Source: JAKAAZ01 sp963817855 (GTDB taxonomy: Bacteria; Acidobacteriota; Terriglobia; Terriglobales; Acidobacteriaceae). Taken from it: a stretch of 64,000 bases of DNA. Of the stretch, positions 62,001-64,000 are shown piece by piece. The notes beneath the pieces are model-generated. The model worked only from the letters and a program-made list of their open reading frames with translations, did not search any database and was not told where the DNA came from. The stretch lies in assembly GCA_963817855.1 (NCBI GenBank), contig CAWFQA010000001.1, positions 1,364,001-1,428,000 of the forward strand, read 5' to 3'. A program made the translations under genes and the position numbers. Position 1 is the first letter of the stretch, and every line of letters starts with the position of its first letter.

Positions 62001-62629
62001 GTCGATTGCGCGTCTTGTTGCAGTTCGTTGGTCCAGCGGGTGGTCATGGTCTGGCCGTCCACCGTGTAATCGACAGAGCCGCCGGGGACGCCGTTCATAC
62101 GGGTATAGCCGCCGCCCGATCCACCGTAACCTCCGGCGACGACGCCCGGACTGAACGCCAGGACATTCAGGATGCTGCGGTTTGCCACCGGAATTGTCTC
62201 AATGGCCGTTGCGTTCTTCACGTCGGAAATCGTCGGGTTGACGCGATCGATGATCGGAGTGACATCCCTCACCGTGACTTGTGTTGATACGCTGGCCGCG
62301 TTCAGGGTTGCGTCGACTGTCGCCGCTTGCGAAACCCGAAGGATCAGGACGCCGACCCATTTGGCGAATCCGGGCGCAGTGACAGTCAAGTTGTAATTTG
62401 CCGGCGACAGGTTCGTAAAAACGTAATACCCTTCCCCGCTGGCGGTCTTGGTGAGCACTTGGCTGGTGCCGATGTTGGTGAGGGTGACGGTTGCGCCGGG
62501 CACAATGGCGCCGTGCGTATCCTTCACAGTGCCGTTGATCGATGAGTTCGCATTCTGTGCGAACGCACCCACTGTAAAGGAACCAAACAGTACAAGCAGT
62601 AGAAAAACTTTGTACATTCTATACGTCAT
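59018..62629 (-). CDS. TonB-dependent receptor, Oar-like, copy 2
   Basis: Paralog of 54763-58521, 1203 residues from ATG 62629, chosen by alignment to copy 1 (GAGGAGCCCCAGCCA upstream; an earlier in-frame ATG at 62665 is not shared). Signal peptide MYKVFLLLVLFGSFTVGAFAQ, N-terminal beta-domain NSSINGTVKDTHGAIVP, the VVELVTKSGTNQFHGQIYELNQN plug/barrel start, and terminal RTVQLQAKFIF. The N-terminal 250 residues are close to copy 1; the barrel differs in many extracellular-loop-like insertions, as expected if ligand specificity has changed. Confidence 0.93.
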   Translation of the reverse strand: MTYRMYKVFLLLVLFGSFTVGAFAQNANSSINGTVKDTHGAIVPGATVTLTNIGTSQVLTKTASGEGYYVFTNLSPANYNLTVTAPGFAKWVGVLILRVSQAATVDATLNAASVSTQVTVRDVTPIIDRVNPTISDVKNATAIETIPVANRSILNVLAFSPGVVAGGYGGSGGGYTRMNGVPGGSVDYTVDGQTMTTRWTNELQQDAQSTMTFQEVKVITANGDAQYNRPGVVELVTKSGTNQFHGQIYELNQNNHLQAHAFNTGKVIPYLQHNEYGAQLGGPVWLPKIYNGRNKTFFFVDFEWIKDKRNALEQYSVPTKEQRQGILTGLLAGSTATPLTIYDPNTTTTGAPYARTPFVNNVIPTNRLNPVAQKVYGITPVSGLVPLALPNVNVSNVDLANFTPNYIPPSSKATNDLKTYTAKVDQLFGPNRLAARYTYSNSTNISPKYYAPTQPDGGVVGAHNGSLTFTHVITPRAINVIHVGETYNHAFRGPISIPGVAQALGLPPYQNLPVWPQFCLYGSDSYWTCIDRDNPQDYPNSTIVGSDQFTYNRGNHQMMFGFDVANTRINTYEVGQPGSNYGFSGFFSGIQDPTAPDGNAVANTGAGLADFLLGQVDYLSTNVYPHYHTQQTEFDGYAQDNWRVSPKLTLNLGLRYEYWTAFKDAKGLYSTLDPDVAGGITVYAGTGAPAQTPPAVLASYIAAGLPIESSDKAGYPSSLLNMPKNNFEPRLGFAYELNNMTVLRGGWGIYQWVIPLQQFEQATRKNPPFFYQASMVPGEINGTNTNPNAAELEFPNAQAQYGGPQALDRYTLGGPDMILNTSNVNITQGGGFNWAALSPNYKPSTVQEWNLTLSRELPAHIGFQLSYIGNYSYNLLDEDPINYTIPRLECTTAGATDIPNCEAGVAKARRAYPVYSTSGSQNFDLYYYDGFAHSNELQVQVQHTFGNGLLLQSYFTWGKFLTTSEDSLLGVGGLSPEPAALTPGYSLTAPTTSGASRADRVSALLGPDSNLPAKTFQVNGHYQLPFGKGQAFLGDAHGLLNALVSGYNISAFFLWHSGLYFAPYYTPLASHTYLAPGKTGVLPKSQRNAQHWFDDSAYDESSGAPYAGQTYLVYSNSSDSLHNDYHNNVPRNYMTGPGFNNMDANIYKLTPIWRNLVFDFEAQIFNVYNHQNWNLPNYTNGSGQILNSIGTPRTVQLQAKFIF

Positions 62630-62852
62630 TGGCTGGGGCTCCTCATCGAATCGTGAAGCAAGCAAACATTATTTATCAGCGGTTTGAAACCTTGCACCCC
62701 ATTTGAAGTACTGGGTGCGATTCAAAACCGGAAAATGCCTTCGACCGCAACGGGCAGCGTGAGTCATCACGGTGGAGTTGTGCAAGGCCGATCCAGGGGG
62801 GCAAGATCGGGCCCAAAAAAACGATACGAGACCTCGTTGCGTTTGCGTCTTC

Positions 62853-62880
62853 ACTGTACCACGAAAGAAAAAGCTGTCAA
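62853..62880 (-). promoter_or_regulatory. Promoter of receptor gene 2
   Basis: Minus strand: TTGACA (62880-62875), 16 bases, TACAGT (62858-62853), the same hexamers and spacing as copy 1. The CG-centred 14-mer TAAAAACGATTTTA stands at 62937-62950. Confidence 0.7.
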
Positions 62881-63255
62881 TAGAAACCTGACGGAAGCAG
62901 TGCCGAGCGTTTTGTCTGTTTTCCTTGGAGTGCGGTTAAAAACGATTTTATTTTCCTATGGTGGGCATTCGTGCGGGCGTCCATCTCCGAAGGTCGATTT
63001 GCTGCACTTCAACGGTGCTGCCCACCTGAGCCAGCAATGGACTCATCCGGGAGGGGTCACCGAATTCGGCGGGCATACTTCTGAAATACTGAATGCTTGG
63101 ATGTAATTGGAACAAACGGGGATGCAGATGGAGTCAGTCGCCGCGCTCGAAAAGTCCGGCAAAACCGCCAGCTATTTTGTCTCGATCGAATCTGCAATGA
63201 AAGCGGATATGGCCGCGGCGGTGGCCTGATATGGAGGGCTTCACATCCTGGGGGG

Positions 63256-63471
63256 AATGCGGGCTCGACCCAGGAAATTCTCGCGTCGATTGGAAGAATG
63301 CACGCCCTTGGCAGGCATCCGCAGGACGTCGCCAATGCGATCGCTTTCCTGGCCAGCGACGAAGCTTCATTTATCACCGGGACTAGTCTGATCGTGGATG
63401 GAGGCCTCTTGGTTCCTACAGAGGGCATGGGGTTTCAGGAGTCCAGCTTTGGCACGGGAGGGAAACAGTGA
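63256..63471 (+). pseudogene. C-terminal remnant of a short-chain dehydrogenase (SDR)
   Basis: The frame ending at 63471 reads STQEILASIGRMHALGRHPQ, then VANAIAFLASDEASFITGT and LIVDGG, the last helix and strands of a classical SDR. The Rossmann start, catalytic Tyr-x-x-x-Lys and the central part are missing: upstream sequence in this frame is unrelated, and the receptor-2 upstream region begins about 250 bases away. A 35-codon frame at 63122-63229 (MQMESVAALEKSGKTASYF...) ends before it and is not recognised. Deletion during the receptor duplication is a plausible cause. The remnant overlaps the next gene by four bases. Confidence 0.6.
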
Positions 63472-64000
63472 GCACAAGCGGAAAATTAGCGGGGAAAATC
63501 GCGATCATTACGGGATCTGCGGCAGGGATTGGCGGCGCCTCCTGCGTGTTGTTTGCGCAGCAAGGCGCAAAAGTTGCTGCGGTGGATTGCGACTCCGAAG
63601 GCAACGCGAAACTGGTCGAGGAGATTCGCAGTGCCGGAGGAAATGCCGAAGCGTTTACCGCGGACGTTGCTTCCGCCAGCGACGTAGATCGAGTGGTTCA
63701 GCAAACTTTGTCAAAGTGGCAGCGCATCGACATTCTGTTCAACAACGCCGGAATCGTTCCCGGCAAGATGGTTCACACCCTGACTGAAGAAGAATGGGAC
63801 CGCGCCTTCGCCATCAACGTGAAGAGCATGTATCTTTTCAGCCGTGCCGTCATCCCTACCTTCCTGCAGCAGGGCGGCGGTGTCATTTTGAACATGTCAT
63901 CCACCACCGCACTGCGCGTCGCGCCGGATCGCGCACTCTACACGGCGACCAAGGGTGCTGTCCTGTCCCTCACCAAATCAATGGCGGTTGACTATGCTGC
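63468..64000 (+). CDS. Short-chain dehydrogenase/reductase (3' end beyond window)
   Basis: GTG start with GGGAGG a few bases upstream, overlapping the stop of the SDR remnant (GTGA). The first 177 residues are visible: nucleotide-binding TGSAAGIGGA, the VDCDSEGN acidic end of strand 2 that favours NAD(H), NNAG in LFNNAGIVPG, Ser in NMSSTTAL and the catalytic YTATK. It is open to the last base of the window. Sugar or alcohol oxidation is typical for this group; the substrate is unknown. Confidence 0.9.
   Translation, partial: MSTSGKLAGKIAIITGSAAGIGGASCVLFAQQGAKVAAVDCDSEGNAKLVEEIRSAGGNAEAFTADVASASDVDRVVQQTLSKWQRIDILFNNAGIVPGKMVHTLTEEEWDRAFAINVKSMYLFSRAVIPTFLQQGGGVILNMSSTTALRVAPDRALYTATKGAVLSLTKSMAVDYA

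Larger units (their letters stand above)
58969..63010 (-). repeat. Tandem duplication unit 2 (terminator to promoter of receptor 2)
   Basis: Second copy of the unit described at 54714-58895, separated from it by about 70 bases. Similarity fades beyond about 63010, where the SDR remnant region begins, and just outside the terminator hairpin of each copy. Confidence 0.85.

Noticed and set aside
1..64000. CRISPR array, prophage or insertion sequence
   Set aside because: No regular direct repeats with spacers, no transposase or integrase motif, and no terminal inverted repeats were found.

Overview
The window looks like a chromosomal segment of a heterotrophic, polysaccharide-degrading soil acidobacterium (Acidobacteriota, probably class Terriglobia). 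This is inferred from gene content: Oar-like TonB-dependent receptors with an N-terminal carboxypeptidase-regulatory-like domain, many secreted glycoside hydrolases, an adenosylcobalamin-dependent ribonucleotide reductase and a short GNAT-type N-acetylglutamate synthase. No phage, transposase or CRISPR array was seen.

Layout. 1-0.74 kb: end of an ABC transporter ATPase. 0.76-8.6 kb (minus): a compact arginine operon argR-C-B-D-F-G-H-A with 4-base start/stop overlaps and two ARG-box-like palindromes in front of argR. 8.9-12.5 kb (plus): acyl-CoA synthetase, a phosphofructokinase with pyrophosphate-type signature residues, and a small HTH protein. 13.1-16.4 kb: class II ribonucleotide reductase. 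16.4-20 kb: remnant of a GH3 beta-glucosidase, a GH16 lipoprotein glucanase and a GH18 chitinase fused to an unrecognised secreted module. 20.1-21.3 kb: signal peptidase I and a small membrane protein. 21.5-28.8 kb: a LacI regulator, a GH2 exo-glucosaminidase-like enzyme, a clan GH-A enzyme with a discoidin-like module and a lysozyme-like protein; a 12-bp element recurs before the regulator and before the GH2 gene. 28.8-34.9 kb (minus): FUSC-like protein, APC permease, M24 peptidase-accB-accC-thiE. 35.1-47 kb: glutathione peroxidase, then GH43, parallel beta-helix protein, Tat-exported barrel protein, sulfatase, multimodular GH10 xylanase with a clear promoter/operator, and a NagX/HGSNAT-like acyltransferase. 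47.2-53.7 kb: tripartite RND efflux operon. 54.0 kb: tRNA-Thr(CGT). 54.7-63 kb: two tandem, diverged copies of one transcription unit (promoter, TonB-dependent receptor gene, terminator). 63.2-64 kb: SDR remnant and the start of an intact SDR gene running off the window.

How it fits together: the 16-28 kb genes look aimed at chitin/chitosan/beta-glucan and peptidoglycan (fungal or microbial necromass), the 35-47 kb genes at plant-type xylan/pectin and possibly sulfated glycans. LacI-type control and outer-membrane receptors are the likely regulatory and uptake partners.

A recurring oddity: four otherwise well-conserved genes (argC, the acyl-CoA synthetase, an M24 peptidase and the RND pump) are each split by a single-base-type frame change, and lepB may be a fifth. 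This could be sequence error or real decay; nothing in the window decides which.
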